From contig NC_060019.1 in NCBI RefSeq assembly GCF_021134715.1, positions 12,290,001 through 12,354,000 on the forward strand: 64,000 nucleotides of DNA, written 5' to 3'. Positions 48,768 through 60,473 of this stretch are shown in pieces; position 1 is the first letter of the stretch, and each line of letters begins with the position of its first letter. Both the position numbers and the translations under genes were made by a program. Origin of the DNA: Daphnia pulex. Its lineage: Eukaryota; Arthropoda; Branchiopoda; Diplostraca; Daphniidae. The notes under the pieces are model-generated. The model was not told the DNA's origin. It made no database searches and saw only the letters and a program-made list of their open reading frames with translations.

Positions 48768-49965
48768 GTTGTATGTATTAAATAGCACTGACACCTAGTG
48801 ATAATGAATGCAACGAAATCTGACATCCACTTTTATGTTTTCCTTTTGTTCCTTTGCGGAAAAAATTAGCACATTTGCGTGCGGCTCATTCAGTTATTCC
48901 TAACAAAAACGGTTCCATTTTTGCTACTTTTCTTTGCAGTAGTATGGGATATCAATATTTAATAATTAATATTCATATTATATCGTTTTGGTTGCGCATC
49001 ATAACAAAACCTTCCTGGTGTTTTAGCTTAGCCTTGATACCTTGCGTTCATAGCGTCTCATCTTTACCAATCTTTGTCAACTCTTTTCAGAGTTTGGTCA
49101 ACAGTTAATTTCTGATCAAGAATAGAATTGAATCGAGGATATAACGTAACAGTGTAATGTAATCCCTCTTGAATATATTCATAGACAACACCTACAACAT
49201 AGATTCACAATAAATGCTAATACACAAGACACACTGGAGGCCGCACATCCATTAATTGATCAAAGTCACCTAAGGGACGGGATAAAAAGCGGCTTCACGT
49301 CAATGATATTTTTCTGTACGCGCACGTTGTTGCGGATGGGTATGCGTGTGCAAGTGTAGGACGAGTCTGCTGGACAAAGTGTTTCATCATACAGCCCGGA
49401 GAAGTCAAGAATTTGTGTCAAATGGGTAGGGAGTATCGGGAAAGGAGAAGGATCAAAAGACAAGCTGGTTAAGTTAGTTCAAATCTATTAATTCCGAAGG
49501 CTCAAGCCACATATAGAAAAGAAAAGAAAAAAAAAAAAAAAAACATCGTGTAGATTGGATAATCATTGTATAGTACACACTACTGACCTAATGCTCTTGG
49601 AACACACGACGGATTGGCTTCATATTTCCACAGGAGACTACGAGCAAATCCGAAATGGGTTGGAACAAAAGCAAAAACCGCCAGCAACGATCATTCACTT
49701 ATTTTTCATAAAGGAGCATAAAGATTGGTGGAGGTATGAAAAGACAAAAAAAAAAAAAGAGTGGATGAATGTGTAACGAATTGTCTATCATCAAACAAAA
49801 AAAAACAAAAAAAAAAGGAAAGAAATTGCGAAATGGGAATAAAAATAGATGAAAGGATGAAAGCAACGTAACTCTCGGCGCTGTTCTGTTGTCTTATTAT
49901 CTTTTTTTTTACGGTTTCATAAAAAAACAAAAAAAAAAACAATGGCTCTGATTTTCTAAATATGT
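48768..49965. other. Intergenic, EMC8 upstream and tropomodulin 3' flank
   Basis: No gene is supportable. The left part contains the EMC8 promoter without an obvious TATA box. The right part, with long A runs on the plus strand (T runs in the transcript), is probably tropomodulin 3' UTR. Confidence 0.45.
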
Positions 49966-52900
49966 TCAATCAGTGTAGACTTTGAATTCCTGCCCAGTGT
50001 TGCTTTTCTTCCCGACGGTAGGTGAGTCCTTCTTCAGGATGTAGCCGGCTGTCAAGTTGCGAGGAGCGCGACCAGTGCGACGCAAACGATCTGCGAAAGA
50101 AATCGGGCAAATCAAGAATTAGAACCTTGGAATAAAATTTAAAAAAAAATGAAAAGAGTTATATTACAAAACGTAATAATAAAAGCGTAGAAATGAAATA
50201 GAATAATATCAGGCACAGAACCAAAAGTGGATTATTCAGTGAGTTGATATTTTAACGGTGCTGACACTGCACACATTCATGAACGAATAACATTCATGAT
50301 TTTTTTTTAAACACTATATGCTCGTAAATTAAACAGTTTATATGAAATGTACTGAATGGAAAATGCCTAAAAAAAAATTGTGTTAGCTGTTTGAGAATCG
50401 CTTCAAGTTTGTTTGATGAAAACGGTAAAATCTAATCCCTCTTATTTGATCAAGTTTCTTCATCACTGGTTTACCGCTCTATGCCACGAGAAACGTGCAC
50501 ATCTGAGAACATGCCTTTTCCACCGTACACGGTCACAATTGAAAATGTCATTAGGAGGTGTAACGAACAACAACGACGTTCAACAAACTATCGACAAAAG
50601 TGAGTTCAATTCCATTAAAAAAAAGTGATGTTAAAATAACACAAAACAACGTTAAACAACCAGTCAAGTATACGAGGCAGGAAAAGAAAGCGGTGGGTGG
50701 TGGCAACGGCCAAAAAAGTCACAAATAAAAATTTGATTGAAAAGTAAATGCCAAGGAACTTTGTCACACGAGAACAAGCGAATACCTGACGCGGTGAAAA
50801 TGGGGGGAGGTGGATACATAGAGAATCATCTTTACGCGGTGCTTTTTCGTGATTGTTCACTCTGTTTCTTTGCCATTCTTTCCTTCCTCAACAGTTCACT
50901 CTCTGGGTCCGCACGCTTCGAAAGACACGCACTCCGACGCTGACCTTAACCATTCTCCGGGCTTTTTTTTTTTGTAACAATTCAGTTTTCGTTTTTTATA
51001 ATTTGGATTTTTTGTTTTTTTAAATCATCGGACACGCACACAAAGAGTAGGCCGCCGGGGAGAGCGGAACGCGGTAGAAGAGAAGAGCGGGATATTTGTT
51101 TTGTGTTTTGTTTGTTTACAAGAAACAAAATGAGAAAAACATAAAAGATACTGAATGATTATCAACGTCGATTTGAATTTGTTTTAGACTTTGCAAGAAG
51201 GAAAAAAAAATCAATAATAATAACAAAAAAAAATAAATAAAAAGCCGAATGAAATCTGTACAAATGTTGTGCGCTAAGTGCAGTTATATCGGCAGCACAA
51301 ACACATCGTTAACGAGCAATAAGTGTAACGATAGAAAACAAAATAAAAATTTTAAAAAAAGAAAGATATCGGTGTTAACATATTAGTTTTTTTTTAGATT
51401 AATCCAATCAAATAAAGTTTTTTTTTGGACCTGAACTCGAAAGACCTGACTTTTTCCCTGACTAAGGACGAAGTAAAATAAAAATCTAGAACGAATGGTA
51501 GTTCAACGACCTGAGAGATTTAGGGGGGGAGCATTCTGTGTTTAAATAACTCTTGCCTTTTGAAATTTATAAACACGCCGGAAATACAATTTGATTTTCA
51601 GCCAGCCGTTAGCAAACACAAAAATAGTAGGCAGGGCCATAGAGGGGAGAAGAAAAAAAAAAAAAGGTGGTGGACTTCGGAAGAAAGGGATAGCCCCAGA
51701 CGAATAGCTGCCATGTCTTTTTATAATTTCGATGCGGAAGAATCTAGCGGAATTTGATGTTGGCACGAGAAACTCAAAGGGAGACAAGAAAAAAAAAAGA
51801 AAAAAAAAAGAGGAAAGAGGGGAGAGAAAAAGAACAGGAAAAAAGCACACTTGACTCAACTACATCTATGCTGGTATTCATGGCTTTTTCGGTTAATACG
51901 ATAACGCTTTCCACTACCGAACACGATTTTCATTTCTTGGGTCGGTTTGATGTGGGAGGAGGGGGAGTTCAATCAACCCGAAAACACACTACGAAAAACT
52001 TCTTAATGGACGAAAGAAACCAAAAGATTTTAGGTTAGTTGGATAATAGCCGATGAATAGGGATTGAGGTTAATGAATCCGAACATGGGACTGCGACCCG
52101 CATGCGATGAGAATGGGATTACGTGCTCAGTAATTGAGGACTGCGATTCGATCAGGCGGGAAATGAGAACGAGAGCCAACTGGACAAAAATGATTCAATC
52201 GAAAAAAAAAAAGGAGAAAATCTTACTGCGGTCAATGTTTTTCTGCAAGTGGTTCGCCACTCGACTTCGTGCGTCGTTGAACTCAAAAAAGAGTCCGACT
52301 CGCATCAGCGTAGTGTTTTGCTCGATGTATTGGGTGATGTCCATCTCCGCTTTGTTTCCCAGCACATGGGCAGTCAACTAAAGAAAGCGAAAAGCGTCAA
52401 TAACGCGACAAATTGAAAACAAAACAAAAAAAGATAACCAGCAAATAGGTATAAAAATGAAACCTCATTTTTATGGATTTTGATTAAATGAAAAGTCAAG
52501 GAAACGTCAAGTCGAGGTGAGCGAATGATTTTTTACCTGGTTAGAGGCACGGAATTCTTCAACATTCTTCTGTACCAGCATGCTTTTCACAAGCCGAACA
52601 ATACCGTTGGCGCTAACTTGATTGGTTTCGATGCTATCAAAATTTACAAAAATTGATTTAGAAATCAGTGTCAAACTTGTGCGTGGTTGGCTTGTTAATT
52701 CTTGAATACTTGATGACGCGTAAGGTGGCGTTCTTTTCGAGGGCTTCGGCTAATTTCTCGGCCGTGCGATCTGTAAGGCCGGTGTTACTGAGGCTGAGGA
52801 CTTCCAGGCGCGTGTTAATTTCTAGGGCTTTAAACAACCTGTCGTGTACAATCAATTTCTCCCGTTAAAAAAAAATTATGCTTTAAGAAAAATTTGGCAT

Positions 52901-55147
52901 CAAACAGAGTTGGATCTAACCGGTCGAACTGGTCATCCGTCAAGTTGACATTGTTGAAGCAGAGTTCGATCGTTTTGGAATCATCATCATAGACTTTGAG
53001 AATAGACTGTTCCGGATCGGTGGCATTGGGAGGTTCGTAAGGTAGGGCTTTGGGCTGCGAGGCTTTGGTGACACCATCCCAGCCGAGACCCACTTTGCCT
53101 TTGTTGAGGAGTGAAGCGTGGTACTGGTCCTGATTCATCATCGAGTGAAATCCCAGAATAGCTGCAAAATAAATAAGACAAGAAACGAGGCGTTTGCTGA
53201 TTAGTTTGACCTGTCAAATAAAAAAGGTCCTGAACTCGACTGAAAGCGGACACGCAAAATGTGAACCATCTTTCGGATTTGTTGGATTCGTTTACCTGCC
53301 AAATCGACGAGCTCTTCTTCGGTGGCAGTCCCAAGAGCTTGCTCGTACTCGTCCTCCAGGTTAAATGAAACGCCATCGTCCTCGCGGCTAACAATAACCG
53401 GCGCTTCGGGAGGAATCCACTAGACAAGAAACAGTCACAACAAACCAGATAAATAAATAAACAAACGAGGACTCGATCCATCATCAAACGATTTCAGAGG
53501 CTCTCGGACGACTACTGTTTTAGTCATCTAAATCCTTCACCGAATTTTTCCCCCAGTACTTTTTTTTACAAGGCCGGCCGGTAACGAGACTGGGCAGACG
53601 GCGGCCTTGAAAAAAATCCCGGCAAACCGTTTGAATGAGCCGTTGGGAGCGACTGGGGGGACGCACACGAGGAATTGGCCGAAAAAGGCAAATGATGCAG
53701 GACGACGTTTTGCGTCGGGTCCCCGACGACTTTTGTACAGTACGGGCCAGCGCAGGTTTGAAAATAAACACAACGTCGTCTATTTATAGGGTGTAAAGGG
53801 ATAAGGACCGGAGGCGGGCAGCGAATCTCTACCCAGCTCCTCGCCAGACACCATCCTTCCGCCCCCTCTCGGCAATGGATTTCAGATGGTCGCAGGATAT
53901 CAAGACGGATGGTCGAGGGATGGTGGTGGTGATGGTGGTGGCTGGGGGTTAGGACGATTGAAAGTGTCACTACGCCAACCCCACAGATTGATGAATCACT
54001 TTTATATAAAGAAGTGACTATTATAGATCCCCCCGAGCGATGCGATTCGCATACCAGAGCCACCGGAGGACATCAGCCACCAAGCACACACTCGCCAGAT
54101 GCTACATCCATTGAGTCTTCTGACGTCGATCTAACCTGACGTCTGTTATGTAATTCACATGCCTGAGAACTCGTTGGAATTAAACAACCTGCCGATTTTT
54201 CGAGGAACAAACCGGGAAAAACCCCACCCACCCCCTTAAAAAAAACCCGATTTTGGATGATAATGCAATCGTTATTACCTTTTTACCACGAACCACTCCG
54301 GCAACAAATGGCACACTTTCGGGCTGATCGGGTGTTTCCAGGGCAATCTTGTTAATGTGGTCGATTAGTTGCTTACGGTCGACTGGACCGGTGGCTTCCC
54401 GTTCGCAGTGATAGTTGGTGCGCTGATCAGGAGGCATAAACCGGTCCTATTTAATGATTTCGTGGGAATGATTGTTAAACCAAACAAAAAAACAAATACA
54501 GGTTAGATTTTTATGGGCTTCCAACTAAATGATACTGCTTTAGAAGTAAATAAAAAAATAAAAATAAAATAAATAAATTCATTGATACGCACATCAGGAT
54601 CGACTTCTTTGGAGAGAATTTCCAATTCCTCCGCCGAGAGTTGGGTGAGAAGATCGTCGACATCGACATCGTCGAATTCCTTGAGCTCTTTGCCGTAGAG
54701 CTTCTTGGACGTCATGGCGTTGGAAACTTGGTAGGAGACCTGGGAATAGCCAGCAGAAAGACAATCACATTATAGCGGCTTGCTCTCGCAGTAGAAGCGT
54801 CGAGGGGAGGAAAAATAAAATTTAAAAACAAAAAAAAAAAAAAAAAAAGTGCCGTTGGAAATAGTTGGGCAACAATCAGCTGACTGTGGTCTTTTCCTGC
54901 TCTCCCTGACATCCAAAGGCATGCTGCGGGCGTCCAGCCAAAAAAGCCCATCCTGGAACCAACGTTCCCGCAGGTCCTTGCCTCCCACCCCTCTGAGCGA
55001 GCCGGATCCCGTCCCCGACTCCCCGGTTGCCCGTTTGAAAAAAAAAATTAAAAAAAAAAAATAAAAATATGAACGCGACAAAAACAAATTCCCGGCTCGT
55101 GTGAAACATACCGTGCAGTCACTTTGCAATCTGCACACACGGTCCAT
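49966..55147 (-). CDS. tmod: Tropomodulin
   Basis: Caps the pointed end of tropomyosin-coated actin filaments in muscle and cell cortex. Exons in coding order: 55147-55112, 54739-54593, 54446-54279, 53419-53296, 53161-52921, 52838-52710, 52633-52537, 52377-52227, 50090-49966; 405 residues. The tropomyosin/actin-binding N-terminal part has YGKELKEFDDVDVDDLLTQL and LSAEELEILSKEVDPD, then REATGPVDRKQLIDHI. After WIPPEAP comes the leucine-rich-repeat domain: KTIELCFNNVNLTDDQFDRL, TRLEVLSLSNTGLTDRTAEK, TNQVSANGIVRLVKSML and the following GNKAEMDI repeat. The last exon adds a basic tail, NRLRRTGRAPRN, ending KVYTD. The first exon (MDRVCRLQSDCT) is optional: the ATG at 54715 gives the conserved MTSKKLYGKELKEF start on its own. 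Introns 3 and 8 are large (0.86 and 2.1 kb). Confidence 0.94.
50091..52226 (-). other. Large tropomodulin intron
   Basis: 2.1 kb between the last two tropomodulin exons. Rich in A runs and purine tracts. I see no supportable alternative last exon and no RNA gene. Confidence 0.5.
53781..53788 (-). promoter_or_regulatory. TATA-like element in tropomodulin intron (proximal)
   Basis: The minus strand reads CCTATAAATAG here, inside the intron before the exon starting WIPPEAP. A second TATA-like element lies 220 bases upstream. It could mark an internal promoter for a shorter isoform. Confidence 0.35.
53999..54008 (-). promoter_or_regulatory. TATA-like element in tropomodulin intron (distal)
   Basis: The minus strand reads TATATAAAAG, a near-perfect TATA box, with a GC-richer stretch downstream. 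The core is nearly palindromic, so the strand is not certain. Confidence 0.4.
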
Positions 55148-58039
55148 TGTTCCGCCTATCTTTTCCTTCTTCTTTTCCTTCTGCTTCTCCTATCGGACCG
55201 TAACCAAGACGTGGATAGTTGTCGCGTCATTTACCTTTTACGACTTGACCTTGTGCGTGTGTTGCTAGATAACTATAGCCACTGCACTCAACAACTTTTG
55301 AAATAGCTTGCGCGTTTACTAAGGGACCACGGACCGCGTATTTCCATTGGCGCCTTTTGTTGACGCGATTTCTTTTCCCACCCATGTCTTCAGCTTATTT
55401 GGATAAGATTGAAAAACAACAAAAAAGAAAACCGGGAGAAAACAGCCGAAAAAAACGCTTAGCCATTCGGGATAGCGAATAGAAGCTCTAGTTCGCGACT
55501 GCAATGCTAGGTGGTGTCTACTCGGACTAGCGCAGAAAACCAACCAAAACAACGAGAGAAATGTGTGTATGTGTGTGTGTGCAAAGTCCAGGCAAATTGC
55601 CAGATCGACGAGTTGACTGAACTGCCTATCCTGACCAAACAAAACATGACAACGGATGACTGGAAGAAAAAAAGAAGAAAATAAAAGCGGGGGCTGCTGG
55701 TTGCGCAGTGCCGGACGACGCGGAATAAGTTACTACTCGCTTCCTGGCAGTGCCGGGTGGACGGAACGGACAAGCTGGGTGGAGGGGGAGTAGGAGGTGA
55801 CATTATTCTTCCCTTCTGGTAGTAGGTCGCAGTCATTTGAGTGGTGGAGAACAACTTCTTTTTTGGCCTGACGGGAAGACAAGAGAGAGAGAGAGAGATT
55901 CTGCGTTTGTTTTGCTGTCGATTGTCGTAAATATAAGGGGGCAAGGCGGAAGAAGTAGAAGACACCAGAGTCTCTCGACGCAGCAACTCTATCAGCGTCG
56001 ATGCTGCTCTTGCGTATTCTTGGGCACCGTCCAACCTGCACTTTTTTTTTCTTCTTCGTTTCAGACGTGGAAGAAGTTTGGACGGAGGGGGGGGGGGGGG
56101 AGGGTGTAAAAAAAGAGGGGGGAACACGCCACCCAAAAGGACCGGGACCCTCCTAATTTTAGACTAGTGAGTTCCAACGATAGACTACGGAAACTTATCC
56201 ACAACCCCCCCACCACCACCACCACCACCAATCCATATCACATCCAAAGCAGCAGCTTCCTTTGGCTTGCTCAGATTCCCCTACCTGATTGGCAAACGTT
56301 AACAGCAAATTTCTGGCGTTTTCCAGCTTTTTTCATGTTTCAAGGTCGCCGAACGATCCGGACGCAAAAGAAAAATAATAGCGGCGAGCCAAATAAATAT
56401 GCCTCGCACAGTCAGCCAATGGCTTATCCATGTTTTAACTAAGCTGCAGAGATGATGGACTAATGTTTCTTGCGAACAAAAAAAAAGGCATAGCAACCGT
56501 CTCCACCCTTGAAATTGTGGTAAAGACTTTGTGCTCTACCAACAAATAGTTGAATTTAGCAGTGAGTCTTTTTTTAAGATTCCTGGGGGATCTAGAGGCA
56601 CCTGCAGGAAAACCTTCACACAATCTACTTTCTCCGAAGATGATGCCAGCATTACAAGTAAACAGCCTATGAGATTTGAGGTGAGGCATTGTGATTTTAG
56701 AAAGTGGTTTCCATGCTAATAGAAAGTTCTGCGATGCAAATCCATAGCTAGGGGCAAGGGTACTCGAAGAAGATGGTCTTCACTAACATCAGAACTGAAT
56801 AATTGTCTTAAAACGTTAAATAACAACTACAAGATTTAGTAAAACAGAGGAGATAAAACTTTAAAAAAAACTGAGAAGTCTCACCACGGTCAGAGAAATA
56901 TGACTTCCAACTGCCTATCCAAGAGGTGTGTCTGGTACTGCTGGAGATATCTTTCTTTTCGCAAATAACAGTCACGAACGCCCAGCCGACGTGCCCGAGA
57001 GCTGAAACAATTTACACAACAGACAACTCCCACAACAACGCTGACCGAACAACTCAGCAAAATGTCGAAATGATTCCGTATGACAGGCAAGAAAGATCCG
57101 ATCCGACAATATAACCCAGCCCTAGAAGACTGACTAAGGCTGATTCGTTAGTTAGTAGACTACTACTGGGGTCGGCAATCGATGCAAATACAGCAGGCTT
57201 CCATGTCAGTTTTTGGAATGGTTCGACGGACCCCTCCCTAGTCTGCTGCCCGCAACCAAAGGTCTACTGCACTGTCATGGCCGACTATCTCTCACGCTTA
57301 TCTGTCTGGCTGCTAAAATAATTTTGAGCCCTCTTAGTTGCGCCTCTAGCGATCAAAAAAGTTACTACTAATGCATATTTATTTGTTCCCCTAGTGCTCA
57401 ACATTGTAACCTCGTGTCTCAAACTCGTAACGTTCTGCTGGACGACTCGCCTAACACATTTTATGTGACGAATCATTGTCGAAGGCCGCGTTAAAGACAT
57501 TAATTATTATTCACAGCCGTGTAGGCTCCATTTCCGGTTTATTAATAGTTCAAGCTGTATGATCTTGTGAATCATCGACTGGATGACGTCAAACTTGGAA
57601 GTTCTCGAAAGATTTCAGGAAAGAGTGAAAGAAATTGTGTCTACGCCCATTTTTGCTGAGCCCACCCGTCAACGTCTTCAAATTCTTTTTGGGTTGTTTT
57701 TTTCTAAACTCTAAACCAAACGAGCCGTCAAGTGCCATTCAATCGTCTCCGTAATGAGCTTAGTGGTTGTGTGTAGGCTTTGCAAAAATACAAATGGCTT
57801 ACGTCACGCGAGACGTAGGCTAGCCAAAATCGGCTGACGGAAGCCCCCTAACGTCTTTAGCCATTTTCTTTTGTTTTTATAAAAACAACGAACGTTTCTC
57901 GAAAATTTGCTGAGGACACGTAACTTTATATATATTTTCAAGATAGATATATGTAAGTCTTCACCAATTAAACACCAGTTCGAATGTTAAAATAAGTGCA
58001 ACATATTTTTAGAAAAATAATAAGGAAACATGACTAAAG
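55148..58039. other. Intergenic, tropomodulin upstream region
   Basis: Nearly 2.9 kb without a supportable gene. It contains short GA, TG and CAC runs (a CAC run near 56210-56230), a G run near 56087-56100 and poly-T tracts. The first few hundred bases should include the tropomodulin promoter. Confidence 0.45.
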
Positions 58040-58527
58040 TTATAGATTGTCAATATCCGGAGACGTGTTGATTTTAAAGCAGATGTCCATCACGTTTCCG
58101 CCCTTGCCGCTTGTTGCCACCGCGTTGCCGTAGGGTCCGGTCCATTCTTCGGTTGGATTTTGGACGCTCCAATTGGCTTTGCTTATTAGCGCGGGAGCCA
58201 TTCGCTTACCGTATCTGTGTTTGGATGGTAGACAAACTATTATTAGTTTGGAAAAAAGAAATATTTCACAGCAAGAATAGTTATAATGTAAGACAATGCT
58301 AAGAATTTTTGCCTGGCGTGAGTCTGTGTCATTAAGTAATTTGTTAACGTCGATCGCAAATGATTTCTGAAATCCTCCAGGTTCTTGGAGGACGCGTTGC
58401 TGGTTTCGGCCGGCGGGTTGGCCACCACCGTCACGGTCGACCAGCATATTAGCATCAATTGGAAGACGAGGAACGTGGTTGTGGCTGCGTTCACTATATA
58501 CGATTTGGCAAGATCACAGCGCAACAT
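58040..58527 (-). CDS. Small membrane or secreted protein, unrecognised
   Basis: Not recognised. The first exon from the ATG at 58527 encodes a hydrophobic segment, TTTFLVFQLMLICWSTVTVV, about residues 13-32, that could be a signal anchor or signal peptide, followed by a polar part with an N-glycosylation-type NAS. The last exon (58214-58040) continues YGKRMAPALISKANWSVQNP and ends SPDIDNL. The junction is uncertain: a GC-AG intron (donor CAG|GCAAAA, exon end 58313) gives 129 residues, a weak GT donor at 58294 gives 135. A further in-frame ATG lies upstream. A strong TATA box and a spliced leader (donor AAA|GTAAG near 58691) support a real gene. It may be lineage-specific. Confidence 0.5.
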
Positions 58528-58775
58528 TATGAAAAAAAAAAGCAAAAAGTGAAAGAAATTATGAAACATAACAAACAGCAGCCAACATCTTGAATTGAAT
58601 CCAAATTTCAATTGCAATATTAGAACTAGAAAATATTTTTGGCCGTTTTTACTATTTGAATTTTAGAATATTTACAGGTATTTTAACTTACTTTTGATGG
58701 TTGAAAGCAAGTTAGAATAGTTCGCGCTGTCACTTGGTGAGCTGGAACAGTTGGCTTCTAATCAGATTGACTGGG

Positions 58776-58786
58776 CCTTTTATATA
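58776..58786 (-). promoter_or_regulatory. TATA box for the 58 kb small gene
   Basis: The minus strand reads TATATAAAAGG, followed about 15 bases on by TCAATCT, which could serve as an initiator. About 85 bases downstream is the leader-exon donor near 58691. Confidence 0.6.
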
Positions 58787-60395
58787 TCTGTCGGACATTT
58801 CATTCAATGACAAGCTGAAATGCGCACGCGGCAGATTTTAGTATTTTTTTTTTTAGTTATTTTAATTATACCTTTTCTTTTTTAAATGTAGCGCTACATT
58901 TATGGCTCGGGAGATCGTAAAACTCGTATCGCGAAAAAGTGCGCAGCGTAATTTTTCCCCCCTTTTTTTTTATTTTAGAATGAAGCTTCGCATTCTATGA
59001 ACGCCAGCAGTTGAAACTGAGAACTGACGGCCGTTTGACGTCAAGAACTGTCCCGGATATATCAAGAAGCAGAGGACGCGGAGGTATTATTATTGAAATG
59101 CTGAATAACGGACGCTTCACAACGGATATTTCACGCGGTAAATTCAGATGGTTTGCCAAATCATCACATCACGCGCGTTTTGGCGCCAATTCAAAAATCT
59201 ATCAATATCTGTCATTGTTGTTTTATTATTCACTGTTGTATTATTACATTCATTTGGAAATTACGTGTGCAACATACACAAGCCTGAACCGCTGTACGCT
59301 GACAAATAGAAAATTAAATATTTTCATTACATAATTTTTTTTTTTCAATAGAAGCCTATTCATCTTCGGTTTCTAAATAACTATAGATCATCAGTCAACG
59401 TATGACTGAACGTCAGCCTTAAAAAAAAATTACATACTAAGCAAATTATACGAAATTTTCACTATATGGGTAATCGCCGAATTAGCCAGAATAAAAAAAA
59501 AAAATCTGAGAAATCAAGAGCGATGGCGAAACAAACAAAACAAAACAAAAATTAATTTTTGGCTCCTCGTATACTTTTTGACAAAATCTTCCACGATTTA
59601 AAATCTTGCAAAACTAGATTGGCAGCATATGTAGTTGCTGATCACTTTTACCGTGTGTCTGTTTCACTGGATAGTAACGTGGAGAGCTCTTTTCACGGTG
59701 ATTCACATCTTTACAAATCATTGGCTAACGGAACACGCATGACGAATCACAGTGAAATCTAATTATAGAGTCATGTATGAAATCACGAATAAATAATAAC
59801 GGCCAGCAACTGACGGTATTTTTATTTGATTTGATTTTATTTTTTAAAATGAAAATTTGTTGTCGACACAGGTTGACCTTGTTGCCTGGTTGCAGGAAAG
59901 GATCGAGACACCGCCCGACGGCGGGAGACCGTCAACGCATCGCGCACCAACGAAGCGAAAGTTAAAAATAGAATTATATACTTCTCATCATATATCTCCC
60001 GATTTGGTTGCGTTAATGGCCTATCTTGAATAGAGAGAGAGGGAGAAAAAAGGAACAACTGCGAACGAGCGGTACATTTCGGAAATGATAGGTATTTGGC
60101 ATAAAAGAGCATCAGTAAAAAAAAGCCATATGCTGACTGTGGCACTTAGCAAATTGCGTGGGATGAAAATTGTCAATGAAACAAGTCATGAGAGTATGGG
60201 ATAGTATGCATCGCGAAGGACGCCAAAGACAAACGATCCACGTGTAATAAAAGCGTTACATTATACCGAGCCAAAGGACTCGGCTTTATGGATTTTGATA
60301 GAACTATATACAATCAAAGAAATTAAATCTGATTTTATTTCTCAAATGATTTTCTCCGCTATAACATTTTCGTTTCATTCATTTTTAAAAGAGAC
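58787..60395. other. Intergenic
   Basis: AT-rich with no gene that I can support. Several long A/T runs only. Confidence 0.5.
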
Positions 60396-60401
60396 TTTAT
60401 T
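60396..60401 (-). other. Poly(A) signal, HSD17B12-like gene
   Basis: TTTATT on the plus strand gives AATAAA on the minus strand, about 75 bases downstream of the stop codon at 60474. Confidence 0.6.
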
Positions 60402-60473
60402 TCAAATGGCTCATAAGTAATAACTTGCATTCATATGGTAGCATTCATTGAATAAAATCAATCATTGGCATTA

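Noticed and set aside
54770-56136. Several long minus-strand open frames upstream of tropomodulin
   Set aside because: They come from purine/pyrimidine-rich low-complexity DNA, overlap each other in different frames and have no family features.
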